A stretch of DNA of 29,118 nt from a virus, in the IMG/VR virus record IMGVR_UViG_3300048586_000167, positions 1 to 29,118 of that record, one strand, 5' to 3'. The notes below the pieces were generated by a model, which searched no databases, was not told the origin of the DNA, and saw only the letters and a list, made by a program, of their open reading frames with translations. This document shows, in pieces, positions 1-8,495 of this stretch (position 1 is its first letter; each line of letters opens with the position of its first letter). Position numbers and translations under genes: made by a program.

Positions 1-484
1 CGGCCATGATCGCCAGCACGGCCTCGACGGTCTGGCCCGACCGGTCGGCGTAGACCTGGGCATAGACGCGGGCGAGCATGTCGAGGAAATCGGCCTGCGC
101 CCGCATGCCATCGGCATTGGCGTAAACATAGCCAGAGGGGTTGTGCAGCATGATGAAGGACCCGGCCGTCATCTCACGCCGCGAACCACCCATCAGGATG
201 AGAGAGGCCGCCGAGGACGCATTACCCTCGACAATGATCCGACACCCGCCCGGATGGTTCGCGAGGGTGGCGCGGATGGCCTCACCTGCAACCGGATCGC
301 CGCCATTCGAGTTGAGGCGCACGACAACCTCGCCGTCACCCATCGCAAGCAGCGCTTCCCGGACCATCTGGGGGCAGAAGTAGATCTCTTCCTCCCAGGC
401 CCATCCTGCCGCTTCATCCGACATCACATAGCCCGACAGCACCAGTTCGCCGCCGAGGATCAGGTCAGACCCACGTTTCTTCAT
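1..484 (-). CDS. ClpP-like prohead (head maturation) protease, partial
   Basis: The first 161 codons are present and the 3' end is beyond the window. The protein belongs to the ClpP/S49-like phage head maturation proteases, which process scaffold and capsid proteins during procapsid assembly. The fold's marks are visible: an N-rich loop (LNSNGGD), the nucleophile-serine segment EGNASSAASLI and the catalytic-histidine segment IMLHNPSG. The ATG overlaps the portal stop codon by four bases (ATGA), so translation is probably coupled. Clp-type protease directly after a lambda-type portal is the standard order in this phage class. The gene may be fused to a scaffold domain in its unseen part. Confidence 0.9.
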   Translation of the reverse strand, partial: MKKRGSDLILGGELVLSGYVMSDEAAGWAWEEEIYFCPQMVREALLAMGDGEVVVRLNSNGGDPVAGEAIRATLANHPGGCRIIVEGNASSAASLILMGGSRREMTAGSFIMLHNPSGYVYANADGMRAQADFLDMLARVYAQVYADRSGQTVEAVLAIMA

Positions 485-1959
485 GCTTTCGTCTCCTCGG
501 TTTCCTTGGCCTTGCGGGCTTCGCGCGCCGTGGGCCGGGGTTTGGGCGCGATCGGGTCAAGCTTCGCCCCGGCGTCCTTTTCGGCGTCCTCTGCCCGCTC
601 GCGCCGGATCCGCTCGGGATCGAGGCCCAGCTTGCGCTGCACGTTCTGGCGGCTGTCGACGCCCCCTTCGACACCCTTGAGCATCGCATCGATTTCGTCG
701 TTCGGATCGATCAGCGGGCGCCGCGGTGCGGTATGCTCCAGCGAGAACGTCTCAGTCTGCAGAACCCGCTGCATCGGCCATGCTTCGAGCACCCACCGCT
801 CCACGCCCATGCAGAACTGGCTGATGATCATGCGCTGCCAGCGCTCGACGTTGCGATCCATCTCCATGCGCCCCATCCGGCCGCTGGAGAAATTGGTGCC
901 GCTCAGATCGCCGGTCAGGGCTTCGCGCGTGATCCCGATGCCCATGGCAATGGCGCCCAGACATTCCCGCATGAAAATGCCGTAGTCATCGACCTTCGGC
1001 GGCGTGGTGAAAGTGACCGACGATCCTTCCGGAGTGCCGACGATGGCCCCCGGCTCCATCTTGTCGAGGCCCTTCAGACGCGCCTTCTGATCAACAGCGG
1101 CGTCTTTGTCATAGGTCACGACCGCCGCGAGCAGGGCGGCCATCTTCTGCTTCAGGATCTGCGCTTCCTGATAGTCGCTGACCTCGCCAAGCGTCAGCAT
1201 GACAGGGGCAAGCCACGGCACCCCGCGCAGCTGACCGGGGCGGTCTAGCTTGCGAATATGCAGGATATCGCGCCACGAAACGCGCTCGGATTTCAGGCTG
1301 TGCCCCATCTGGCGGGTTGCGCCGGGATGTTCGGTGTAGAGATGATAGGCCTCGATGTCGCCGATCGGGCTGTATTCGACGCCTTCGATGACGATGTTCT
1401 TGCCCCAGCTGGTGACGGTCGTGTCGAGGTAATCCGCCTCGAGCAGTTCGACCTGAAACCCGAGCGGCAGATCCTTTGCATATTTGCCGCGGCGGATGCG
1501 GCGACGGGCCAGAATCTCGCCATCGGTGAAGACGGTCCCGATCACCACTTCCTGAAGGGCGTAAAGATCAAGCTCGCCCCGGGCATCAAGCGCCGGGGTC
1601 AACAGATGCTTCGCCAGAACCTCCCAGATCTTTTCCTTTTTCTCTGCATCGTCGTGTTTGACCGATGGCACGATGCCGGTGCCCACCGTGTTCGAAACCA
1701 CGACCTCCTTGGCCCGCGCGGCATAGGGACGATTGCGGACCATGTCCCGGCTAAGGTTGCGCAGGCGCGACCGCGCCCCGAATGCGGCGGCATCTGCATC
1801 CGTTCCCGGCGCCTTCCAGCCCTGTGTACGCCGGCCGCGCGAGGCACCGTCATAGTTCATCGCGACCCCGAGGGCCTGACGCGCCATGACCCGATCACGA
1901 CCGGCAACGGGCGACAGTTCGCAGATCACCCGGTCAATGGCCTTGCCGATCCAGCCCAT
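481..1959 (-). CDS. Phage portal protein, lambda gpB family
   Basis: The 492-residue product has the length and features of lambda-type portal proteins (Phage_portal_2), which form the dodecameric DNA channel at one capsid vertex. The N-terminal segment with RLRNLSRDMVRN followed by NTVGTGI is characteristic of the family. The C-terminal ~50 residues are rich in Lys, Arg, Glu and Ala, as is common for portal tails. It starts two bases after the stop of the small upstream joining-protein gene and overlaps the protease start by four bases. It therefore lies in the tightly packed leftward late operon TerL, gpW-like, portal, protease. The family assignment is secure; the detailed structure is inferred. 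Confidence 0.95.
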   Translation of the reverse strand: MGWIGKAIDRVICELSPVAGRDRVMARQALGVAMNYDGASRGRRTQGWKAPGTDADAAAFGARSRLRNLSRDMVRNRPYAARAKEVVVSNTVGTGIVPSVKHDDAEKKEKIWEVLAKHLLTPALDARGELDLYALQEVVIGTVFTDGEILARRRIRRGKYAKDLPLGFQVELLEADYLDTTVTSWGKNIVIEGVEYSPIGDIEAYHLYTEHPGATRQMGHSLKSERVSWRDILHIRKLDRPGQLRGVPWLAPVMLTLGEVSDYQEAQILKQKMAALLAAVVTYDKDAAVDQKARLKGLDKMEPGAIVGTPEGSSVTFTTPPKVDDYGIFMRECLGAIAMGIGITREALTGDLSGTNFSSGRMGRMEMDRNVERWQRMIISQFCMGVERWVLEAWPMQRVLQTETFSLEHTAPRRPLIDPNDEIDAMLKGVEGGVDSRQNVQRKLGLDPERIRRERAEDAEKDAGAKLDPIAPKPRPTAREARKAKETEETKA

Positions 1960-1961
1960 GC

Positions 1962-2183
1962 TCAGAGCCCCCGCCCGGTGGTGGCATAGCCGATCGAAAA
2001 GCCGCCGCTTTCGCCCTGCGCGGCATCGATCTGACCTGTGAGCGCGTTGATTGCGGCAGCCATCTCGGCGTCAGAGCGGTATTCGACGCGCTCACCGTTC
2101 AGCTGCAGCACCTTCACGCCCTTTGCCCGGGCGCGGATCAGGTTGTCCCGCATCTCGATCAGTTCGGAAACTGCGATTGCCAT
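1962..2183 (-). CDS. gpW-like head-tail joining protein
   Basis: This 73-residue protein sits between TerL and portal, where lambda-like phages encode gpW, the small head-completion protein needed before tail joining. The sequence fits the family: an N-terminal helix (SELIEMRDNLIRARAKGVKVLQ), then a short beta stretch (VQLNGERVEYRSD-like) and a second helix (AEMAAAINALTGQID), giving the alpha-beta-beta-alpha plan of gpW. It starts eight bases after the TerL stop and ends two bases before the portal ATG. The assignment rests on position, size and this pattern. A low-complexity Gly/Ser/Thr tail (SGGFSIGYATTGRGL) ends the protein. Confidence 0.75.
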   Translation of the reverse strand: MAIAVSELIEMRDNLIRARAKGVKVLQLNGERVEYRSDAEMAAAINALTGQIDAAQGESGGFSIGYATTGRGL

Positions 2184-2191
2184 GATTGCTC

Positions 2192-4336
2192 CTAGCCATT
2201 CAGCCAGCTGATGGCGGTTGGTTCTTCTGTCGTGTCACTGTCGGCCGGCGGCTCGGCCTTGCCGGTCCAGATCGCGAACGGGTTCACTTCGCCGAGCACC
2301 GCCCAGGAGGGCGGGTCTTCGGGGTTCAGCCGCAGGATGCCCTTGTGCTCGGCGATGGCCTGCGCCTGTACCGAAAGGTCCAGCGTTTCGTTCCGGCCCG
2401 CACCGGGGCGCCTCGAATAACCGTCATCGCCCCGCCGTTCGGCCAGAAGCTCGTCAATCCGCTCCCGCTCGATCGACCGGGCGAACACATAGGAGCCGGG
2501 CCCCTGATCCATCCGGGCAGCACTGGCCAGAACCGTATCCTTCAGCCGGTCCACCGCCATGTTCAGCAACTTGATGGACCGAGCCTTCTTGTTCTGCGAT
2601 CCGCGTTCCGGCGCGATCAGCCAAACCCGATCCGACAGCTTGAAGCCGCCGCGACCGATGGACAGAAACCACAGATGCCCCTGCCCCTCGCGCTTGCGCT
2701 TGCGCCAGAACTTCTCGGCATTGTCCGACCAGCCGGTCGGGCCGTTGAAGTCGATCACCACAGCGCAAGGCTTCAGCGTCCAGGTCTCACCCTCGACTGC
2801 ATATTCCCGATCGACCAGATCAAGCAGCGCCTCAGCGTCCTCGATGTAGCGCCCCGGGTTGATGGCCCGGAAGCGCCCTTCAAGATCCTTCGCCCGCGGC
2901 GCATTGTCCGGCGGTTGCGTGATGTCGAACCGGTCCAGCGCCATGCGCCTGCCGTCCAGCCCCCACGCGGTAACCAGAACGGCGAACCAGCTGCCATTGG
3001 TATCGACCGACACCGTGATGAACCGCGTCCACTGAGGACAGTGGCGGGGCGGCAGGTCGCAGGCCGATTCCTTCAGCGCGGCCGCCGAAAGCTCGGCATC
3101 GCCGTCGACCGGTCGGGCATAGGGCACGCCGATATCGGTGTAATGCACCCGCGCGAAGTCGATATCGTCACTGGATGCCGCAAACCCACGCCGGGCGGTT
3201 TCGTAGCGCTCGACCAGTTCATCCCAGCCAGAGAACGCCGCCGCGGCGCCATTCAGCGCATAGCTGGCAATCGGCGTCTGCCGGATGTTCGGATCATCGA
3301 TCCGCACGAGGATGCGCCGGCCTTTCTCATCCAGCAGCCGCGATTCATGGAGCCAGCCGCCGCGACCCGAGAGTGCCAGCGAGTTGAGCCGCGCCTTGTG
3401 GCGATGGCTGATCTTGTGGCCACAGTCCGGGCACTGCATCCGCGCCATTGCGCCCGCTTCGCCGGGCTCCAGCTCCTTGTCGTAGACCAGCCGATCGAAC
3501 CGGGGTTCGAACAGCTCCGCGCAGTTCGGGCATTCCCAGTACCAGCGGCCGCGCGTCCCTTCGTTGTAGATCTTGACGATCCCGCCAGTGACGGGAGGCA
3601 AGCGGTGCGGTGCCGCAGGGTCGAACTCCCAGACCTGTTCCGGGTCCACCGGAAAGGCCGGGGTGCTCTCCACGAAAACGCAACCGCGCGACATGAACGT
3701 GCGGATGCGCTGCAGTGCCATGCCGTGCGGCGTGCCCTCTGGCGCATCCTTGGGGCCAAGCCGTTGCGGCATGTGGTCGTAGTCAGTCAGCAGCACCATG
3801 CGCTGCGAGCGCGATGACAGCTGGTTGGCCACCGGATAGCCGATGGTCAGCCGCATCCCCTTGAACCGTTTCCGGCTGAAGGTGCTGTCGTCGCGCCCTG
3901 CCCCGAGCCGCTCGCGCAGCGCCGGGCTGGCATTGATGGCAGGATCGAGCTTTTCCTCGACCCAGGCGTCGGCGTCGGTCTTGGTCATATGGATGACCTG
4001 AACCGGCGCCTGCGCGCAGGTGATCGCATGCGCCGAAACGGACAGCAGCATCTGCGACTTTCCCGACTGAGAAGGTCCGACGAAACAGACCGTCTTGAAC
4101 CGCCGCGACTGGCTGATGTCCTGCGGCTCCACCGTGTAGGGTGCAACCGTCCGGTCATAGGCCTGCCAGTTGCCCTGTACGGGCACCTTCAGGTGCCGCT
4201 CGGCCGCATCCGTGACCGAGATCCGGCTGGGCGGGTCGAGAAGAACTGCGGCATCGGCCAGCAGTTCCTCAGGCGTCACGAACGGCGGAAGCGGCGGGAT
4301 ACCGCTTCCCATCGCGCCGCCGAACATCAAAACCAC
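2192..4336 (-). CDS. Terminase large subunit, gpA family
   Basis: The ATPase/nuclease motor packages phage DNA into the procapsid and cuts concatemers. At 714 residues it matches the gpA family (lambda gpA is 641). Visible marks are the Walker A motif GPSQSGKS (residues 87-94), a Walker-B-like LLTDYDHMP, paired CPNC and CPDCGH knuckles forming the zinc site typical of gpA proteins, and a C-terminal nuclease region with VVIDFNGPTG. A GTG preceded by GGGGTG is taken as the start; an ATG three codons further in is an alternative. It lies downstream of an unrelated gene that separates it from the small subunit, which is uncommon. Confidence 0.95.
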   Translation of the reverse strand: MVLMFGGAMGSGIPPLPPFVTPEELLADAAVLLDPPSRISVTDAAERHLKVPVQGNWQAYDRTVAPYTVEPQDISQSRRFKTVCFVGPSQSGKSQMLLSVSAHAITCAQAPVQVIHMTKTDADAWVEEKLDPAINASPALRERLGAGRDDSTFSRKRFKGMRLTIGYPVANQLSSRSQRMVLLTDYDHMPQRLGPKDAPEGTPHGMALQRIRTFMSRGCVFVESTPAFPVDPEQVWEFDPAAPHRLPPVTGGIVKIYNEGTRGRWYWECPNCAELFEPRFDRLVYDKELEPGEAGAMARMQCPDCGHKISHRHKARLNSLALSGRGGWLHESRLLDEKGRRILVRIDDPNIRQTPIASYALNGAAAAFSGWDELVERYETARRGFAASSDDIDFARVHYTDIGVPYARPVDGDAELSAAALKESACDLPPRHCPQWTRFITVSVDTNGSWFAVLVTAWGLDGRRMALDRFDITQPPDNAPRAKDLEGRFRAINPGRYIEDAEALLDLVDREYAVEGETWTLKPCAVVIDFNGPTGWSDNAEKFWRKRKREGQGHLWFLSIGRGGFKLSDRVWLIAPERGSQNKKARSIKLLNMAVDRLKDTVLASAARMDQGPGSYVFARSIERERIDELLAERRGDDGYSRRPGAGRNETLDLSVQAQAIAEHKGILRLNPEDPPSWAVLGEVNPFAIWTGKAEPPADSDTTEEPTAISWLNG

Positions 4337-4348
4337 GGCAGCACCCCG

Positions 4349-5251
4349 TCAGTGCAACGACCGGCTTGGCGCAAAACCAGCCTCGACCATCGCAGCCCTA
4401 TGCGCCGCGCCCATCGCCGCGAACCGCGTAGAATCCAGAACTTTCTCACCCCCGACGAAACGCGAGCGGGGCTCTCCAAGGTGCGGCTCATGACGTTGCA
4501 GCTTGACCCCAAAGTCAGGGTGGCCCTTCCAGCAGTCCGGCGCCCAGCAGTACCAACCCCAGCCACCTTTGCGCGGGATATTCACCCATTCAGCCTTCGG
4601 TTGACCCTCTTTTGCATGGCGCCAATGAGCACGGCACCAATGAAGGGCAACACCGTACCAGTCTCCATATGCGGCGGCTGCCTTAGCCCTCGTCTTGGAG
4701 CCCACTTTCCAGCGCACCGTCGAAAACGCCAAGGCGACTTTGCCGGTCACTCTCTCTACCGCTTTGCGGTGCTGGCGAGACCAGTCGAGACCCGTCGCAG
4801 GCGAGGTATCAACGATTCGCGGCTCGTTGATAAGCGACAGCATCATCGCCACGAGGAACATCAGTCCCCAGTTATTCCGGCCCTCACTGTCGGTTCGCAA
4901 AAGGTCAGTACCTGGAACAAAGGCGCCAATGTAATCCATGTCAGCGCTATCTTGGTAGCTGTAGACCTCGATAGCCTCATCTTTCTTCGACAAGAAGATT
5001 GGCCCCGAATGCCCTTTAGGGTGCTCAAAGGTTAGCACCATATCCGGCCCTGGCAGGCGTGCACCACACGGGAAAACAAGTTTCCCACCAGGTCCAGCAG
5101 CGCCTATTTCGCCGGACATGGCATCGGTAGCGACACGAAAAACCACTGCCCCCACATGAAAGTGTCGAGGGCCAACGAGCACATCCCTGATGGCACTCGA
5201 GACTCCGTTCTCACTCATCCTCTCGTACGCAAACAATGTCTTCGGGTGCAT
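4349..5251 (-). CDS. Unknown ~300-aa protein inserted between terminase subunits
   Basis: I do not recognise a function. The ATG chosen is preceded by GGAG at a six-base spacing; upstream in-frame starts (ATG at 5263, GTG at 5347) have poorer signals. The N-terminal half looks globular. The C-terminal half is Trp- and His-rich (DWYGVALHWCRAHWR, KGGWGWYCWAPDCWKGHPD) and contains scattered Cys and His that could bind metal, though no regular CxxC pair is present. Related 'RxHWR' proteins of unknown role occur in prophages (recollection, not checked). The DNA appears less GC-rich than the flanking terminase genes. Its place between TerS and TerL, with a ~125-base gap before it, suggests a moron or later insertion in the late operon. 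Confidence 0.75.
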   Translation of the reverse strand: MHPKTLFAYERMSENGVSSAIRDVLVGPRHFHVGAVVFRVATDAMSGEIGAAGPGGKLVFPCGARLPGPDMVLTFEHPKGHSGPIFLSKKDEAIEVYSYQDSADMDYIGAFVPGTDLLRTDSEGRNNWGLMFLVAMMLSLINEPRIVDTSPATGLDWSRQHRKAVERVTGKVALAFSTVRWKVGSKTRAKAAAAYGDWYGVALHWCRAHWRHAKEGQPKAEWVNIPRKGGWGWYCWAPDCWKGHPDFGVKLQRHEPHLGEPRSRFVGGEKVLDSTRFAAMGAAHRAAMVEAGFAPSRSLH

Positions 5252-5377
5252 TCCGTTCTCCATCGCGCCCGGCCTGCCAAGCCTCAAGCGCATAAGGGTC
5301 CACACAAGCGGACACCGGGCGCGATGAAGCTCCCTATCCGCGCTCACCCCCTTGGCACGGGGAATTTCCGGTATCGG

Positions 5378-6037
5378 TCAGAGATCCATTTCCGCCTGAC
5401 GCGTGGCGATCGACACGACCGAGGCCGGGCGGCGGAGCAGATCCTCGATCTTGCCCTTGATTTCGTCGCGCAGCTCGTCCGTCCGCTCCACCACCTGCGC
5501 CACCTGATCGGTGGACAGGCCGAACTTCATTTCCAGGTAATCCGGCAGCGTCTCCAGCGAGGTCGCCACCATCACGAGAACCTCTTCCATCACGGCCCGG
5601 GTCCGATCGGCCCGGACCAGGTCGCCGCGCTGTTCGGCCAGCCTGTTGCGGTCGTATTCGGCCAGAGACCACTTCCGCAGCTCGTCCGCCGTCAGACCGG
5701 CCTCGGCCTCTTCCTGATCGGCATCGAGGTTACGGAAGGCCAGCGCAGCCTGCGCCGCGACCTGGTCGCCCCGCTGCTTTGCCGCACGCGCCCTGTCGTC
5801 GCGATGCTGGCGCCAGGCGTAGCAATGCGAAAGGCGAAACTCATAGGCCACGCCATTCTGCCCTTCGGACAGCACCGGCATGCCTTGGCCCATCCATTTC
5901 GTGATGGTGTTTTCTGTCACGTTGAACGCGCGGGCGAGCTGCGAACGGTTCAGCACCCCATCCTCGGCACCCTCTGGAAGGGGCCATGCCGACACGTCCA
6001 GCACCTCCCCATCCGCAAGAGTGATGAGGTTAGACAC
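5378..6037 (-). CDS. Terminase small subunit, Nu1-like DNA packaging protein
   Basis: This 219-residue protein starts at a GTG with GAAAGGAAA eight bases upstream; an upstream ATG in frame would add only a Leu-rich, RBS-less leader. Residues ~27-60 (LNRSQLARAFNVTENTITKWMGQGMPVL) form a winged HTH like that of lambda gpNu1, which binds the cos/pac site and guides the large subunit. The rest is helical and charged (RDDRARAAKQRGDQ, AEQRGDLVRADRTRAVMEEVLV), suited to oligomerisation, as in Nu1/DUF1441-type small subunits. It is the first gene of the visible late operon. TerL follows after one intervening gene. Confidence 0.88.
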   Translation of the reverse strand: MSNLITLADGEVLDVSAWPLPEGAEDGVLNRSQLARAFNVTENTITKWMGQGMPVLSEGQNGVAYEFRLSHCYAWRQHRDDRARAAKQRGDQVAAQAALAFRNLDADQEEAEAGLTADELRKWSLAEYDRNRLAEQRGDLVRADRTRAVMEEVLVMVATSLETLPDYLEMKFGLSTDQVAQVVERTDELRDEIKGKIEDLLRRPASVVSIATRQAEMDL

Positions 6038-6161
6038 AGCTTTTCCTTTCAATAACAACAACAAGCACAGCAACACGCACCCACGGCCACCACACCGGAG
6101 GCCAATGTAACGGGGCGCGAATTACCCGCGTGCGGCAGATGCCCCGGAAGGACCCAAAGGC
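6038..6161. other. Spacer between TerS and the next upstream gene
   Basis: This 124-base spacer separates the early operon's last genes from the packaging genes. Read leftward it contains a T/G-rich stretch (TTGTTGTTGTTATTG) just before the TerS ribosome binding site. I see no convincing sigma-70 promoter. It is a reasonable place for a late promoter, a cos site or a TerS binding site, because lambda-like phages keep cos next to the small terminase gene, but no specific cos sequence was recognised. Confidence 0.4.
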
Positions 6162-6878
6162 CTACCCGAAACGCTTCGCCATCATCTTGGCCAGCGTCCG
6201 GGACAGATGACCCGGCATCTTTGCCACGAAGACCCGCCCGGCATTGTCGAAGAGTCCAAGGCGCTGTTGATACACCGGCACCTTGGGACTGATCACCGCA
6301 ACCACCCCGATCTGACCTTTGGCCCCGCGCTTGTAGATCGCATTGGCAGTCAGCCCACCTTTGGGAACAAAGTATCGGCCCCTTGCCCGGTTCCGCTTGC
6401 GCGATGCCTCGGTAGCGTTCTGGTGCGCATCCCGCTGCACCTTCAGATCCGACAGCACTTGGCTGATCTCGCCTGACGACCAGTTGCCATATGCATCAAG
6501 CCGCGCGTTGTCCGCCGGGATGATCGATTGCACAATCCCCGCGAAGGCAAGCTTCTGCGAAACCAGTTTTTCAAGTCCTGTCTGCGGTCGCGGCCCGCCC
6601 TCTTCCTCGACCCTCAAATAGTGACGCGAGGCAGAGCCAGCCCGCTGTTGCACGACAGCCTGCAACCCTGTCGGGTTTGCCTTGACCACCTCGAACGAGT
6701 TCAACGTCCAGCGTGTCGGACGATCGAACACCACGTTCATCCGCTTCTGCACATCGAGGCGGATATCCTCGGCCATGTCGTTCAATGCCCAGGTCGCGGC
6801 GATGCGCAGATCTCGCTCAGCCATCTGGCGCAGGGCAAGGGTGAATGGCCCGGTGTCGATGGACATAGACGTATCCAT
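6162..6878 (-). CDS. Unknown phage protein, possibly minor tail/connector type
   Basis: The 238-residue product begins at an ATG preceded by a G-rich ribosome binding site (TGGGGGTTGGGTT). The N-terminal half is helical (FTLALRQMAERDLRIA, ALNDMAEDIRLDVQKRM) followed by FDRPTRWTLNSF and a beta stretch. The C-terminal half is very basic (ASRKRNRARGRYF, RTLAKMMAKRFG). The helical start followed by a basic region recalls lambda gpZ-like minor tail or connector proteins in general layout, but the similarity is too weak for a firm call. It lies just upstream of TerS and after a hairpin that separates it from the early operon. A structural or packaging role is inferred from position. Confidence 0.7.
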   Translation of the reverse strand: MDTSMSIDTGPFTLALRQMAERDLRIAATWALNDMAEDIRLDVQKRMNVVFDRPTRWTLNSFEVVKANPTGLQAVVQQRAGSASRHYLRVEEEGGPRPQTGLEKLVSQKLAFAGIVQSIIPADNARLDAYGNWSSGEISQVLSDLKVQRDAHQNATEASRKRNRARGRYFVPKGGLTANAIYKRGAKGQIGVVAVISPKVPVYQQRLGLFDNAGRVFVAKMPGHLSRTLAKMMAKRFG

Positions 6879-6901
6879 AACCCAACCCCCAGAAATGCGA
6901 A

Positions 6902-6926
6902 CGCCCAGAGGGGTTTCCTCCGGGCG
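6902..6926 (-). terminator. GC-rich hairpin between early operon and late genes
   Basis: The stem CGCCC-GAGG pairs with CCTC-GGGCG around a five-base loop, with one bulged base on each side. Read leftward it is followed by a mixed TTCGCATTT stretch, not a clean U-tract. It falls in the 89-base spacer after the last early gene. It could be an attenuator that separates early from late transcription and is overcome by an antiterminator. This is inference from structure and position. Confidence 0.5.
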
Positions 6927-6967
6927 CACGTGTCCTGCTGGCAAATTGTCAAGGGGGCAGACTTTTG

Positions 6968-7660
6968 TCAAGCGCCCTGTTCGCGCCATGGCGTCATTGA
7001 GGGCATAGCATCTGTGATCCGTACCCGAGACAGGATGTTCAGAGAGACCAGCTCTGTTCGAAGCCACAGCAAAGCACCCCACCAATCCAGATAGACCCGG
7101 CGCGCCCGCGCGATCTGGCCGGGCGTTGGCATGACACAAACCGGGCAGTAGAGCACCGGCTCCACTCTGACCTTGCCATTGCGCCCCTTGCGTTCGACCG
7201 GCGGCCAGCCCTCACAGCCGAGGTGATGCGCCTCACTGGTGGCGGCGCGCCACCCAGACGGGTTCTGATGAACATCACGCGGCAGGAACTTGGGCCGCTC
7301 GCCCCGCATCCAATCCGGTTCCAAGCCAGCACGCGCAAGGTCGGCGATCCTGATCGCCATCTCTCGCCCACCATAGCCGATAGGCAGGTTGGTAACCGCC
7401 GAGGCGATCAACTCAGCATCGGACGCCGGTTCACTCCACCCGCCGCCGTCAATCTTGCACCCGAGCTGACCGCGCTGCATCATCAGCCATATGCCATCGA
7501 CGCCGCCGCGCAGGCCACCAGAGGTCTCTCCCAGTTCATCGAACTCCACCCGGGCGCACTCATCGCGGAACGCCCATTCCAGAGCGCGCTGGATCGACAT
7601 CTCCCGAACCTGCGGCACGGGCGCCGCACGCAGCCGCGACATCCCCAGATCCATCATCAC
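6968..7660 (-). CDS. Unknown phage protein in late-regulator position
   Basis: The 230-residue product has no motif I can name. It begins at a GTG overlapping the upstream stop by four bases, with ATGs at the next two codons. A helical N-terminus (SIQRALEWAFRDECARVEF) is followed by a Gly-rich middle. A candidate zinc site has a Cys near HHLGCEGW and a CPVC about 25 residues later, and then a long amphipathic Trp-rich helix (ARARRVYLDWWGALLWLRTEL). It is the last gene of the early leftward operon, directly before a hairpin and the packaging genes, the place occupied by antiterminator Q in lambda. A late-transcription regulator is therefore a reasonable guess from position and the possible zinc knuckle, but not from homology. 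Confidence 0.75.
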   Translation of the reverse strand: MMMDLGMSRLRAAPVPQVREMSIQRALEWAFRDECARVEFDELGETSGGLRGGVDGIWLMMQRGQLGCKIDGGGWSEPASDAELIASAVTNLPIGYGGREMAIRIADLARAGLEPDWMRGERPKFLPRDVHQNPSGWRAATSEAHHLGCEGWPPVERKGRNGKVRVEPVLYCPVCVMPTPGQIARARRVYLDWWGALLWLRTELVSLNILSRVRITDAMPSMTPWREQGA

Positions 7661-7905
7661 AGCCCGCCCTCCGCGACACTGAGGGCGCCATGCTTGGCCA
7701 GTTCGAGCAGACCGATGAGCTGCAGCAGATCGTCATGAAAGCCGAACTCCACCACGCCCTTGCCGCCCGCCATGATGATGATCGCCATGCCCTGCGGATT
7801 GGCGCGCGCCTCTTCCAGCGCCTTTTCCAGCGCCGCCACGACCTCACCCGCCTTGTGATCAGCGCCAGCCTTCAATCCCGTCACATTGCCGCCCACGTCC
7901 ATCAT
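7657..7905 (-). CDS. Small hypothetical phage protein
   Basis: This 82-residue protein overlaps both neighbours by four bases (ATGA upstream, GTGA downstream), which supports translation. It has an amphipathic helix (AGEVVAALEKALEEARA), a hydrophobic beta-like strand (GMAIIIMAGGKGVVEFGF) and a second helix (DLLQLIGLLELAKHGAL), so it looks like a compact alpha/beta fold with a glycine turn. No catalytic motif is visible and no known family is recognised. Its membership in the early operon between two unknowns gives no functional clue. Confidence 0.7.
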   Translation of the reverse strand: MMDVGGNVTGLKAGADHKAGEVVAALEKALEEARANPQGMAIIIMAGGKGVVEFGFHDDLLQLIGLLELAKHGALSVAEGGL

Positions 7906-8495
7906 GCTGCACCCGCCCGTTTCTTGTTGCCTTCATCCACCAGCGCCAACGCCAGCTCTTCATCGCGCAGCCAGCCCGTGAGCCAGTTGCGGTCATCATC
8001 GGTCGCCATCTCGGCCCGGATCTTTTCCTGAATGATCTGCCGCCGCCGATCATGCTCACGCGCCCGCTCACCGATCTCGCGCATCTCGTAAGGGGTCGGC
8101 GGGCGCAGGCGCTGCCGGATGAAGCGGAAGAGATCGACCAGATACCCGCCGGCCACCGCCTTGGGCCCCTCGACCGAGGCAAGCCAGCTGGTCAGCGCCC
8201 GCGACTGCGCAGGCGGCGGCGTCTGAATGCCGCGCGCCAGCTGCATCATGACGATCTCGGAGGGCCATTCATTCGATGCAGCCGTGTCGATCAGCGCATC
8301 GGCCAGCACCTGAAGGTTCTCGACCGACATATAGGCCAGGCGCTCGACCAAATGTTTTTTCCCGGCCTCGAACGCCTCGACGCCCATGCGCCGGGGCCGG
8401 GTCATGCCGGCCGCCTCCAGTCGATCGATCAGATGCAGTCTGACTGCTGCCTTGCCCTCTGCCGGGCCGTTCACGTCTTGCGCTTCGCTTGCCAT
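7902..8495 (-). CDS. Hypothetical phage protein, helical
   Basis: The 197-residue product starts at an ATG with AAAAGGGG seven bases upstream. It is almost entirely helical: VRLHLIDRLEAAGMTRPRRM, a middle with ENLQVLADALIDTAASNEWP, and a charged C-terminus (EIGERAREHDRRRQIIQEKI) that may form a coiled coil. No motif is recognised. It is the first gene after the palindrome and polypurine spacer and is coupled to the next gene by a four-base overlap. A role in phage replication or its control is possible from context only. Confidence 0.75.
   Translation of the reverse strand: MASEAQDVNGPAEGKAAVRLHLIDRLEAAGMTRPRRMGVEAFEAGKKHLVERLAYMSVENLQVLADALIDTAASNEWPSEIVMMQLARGIQTPPPAQSRALTSWLASVEGPKAVAGGYLVDLFRFIRQRLRPPTPYEMREIGERAREHDRRRQIIQEKIRAEMATDDDRNWLTGWLRDEELALALVDEGNKKRAGAA

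Noticed and set aside
2186-3817. Long rightward 543-codon frame opposite TerL
   Set aside because: It is the antisense shadow of the terminase gene, whose motifs are clear on the other strand.
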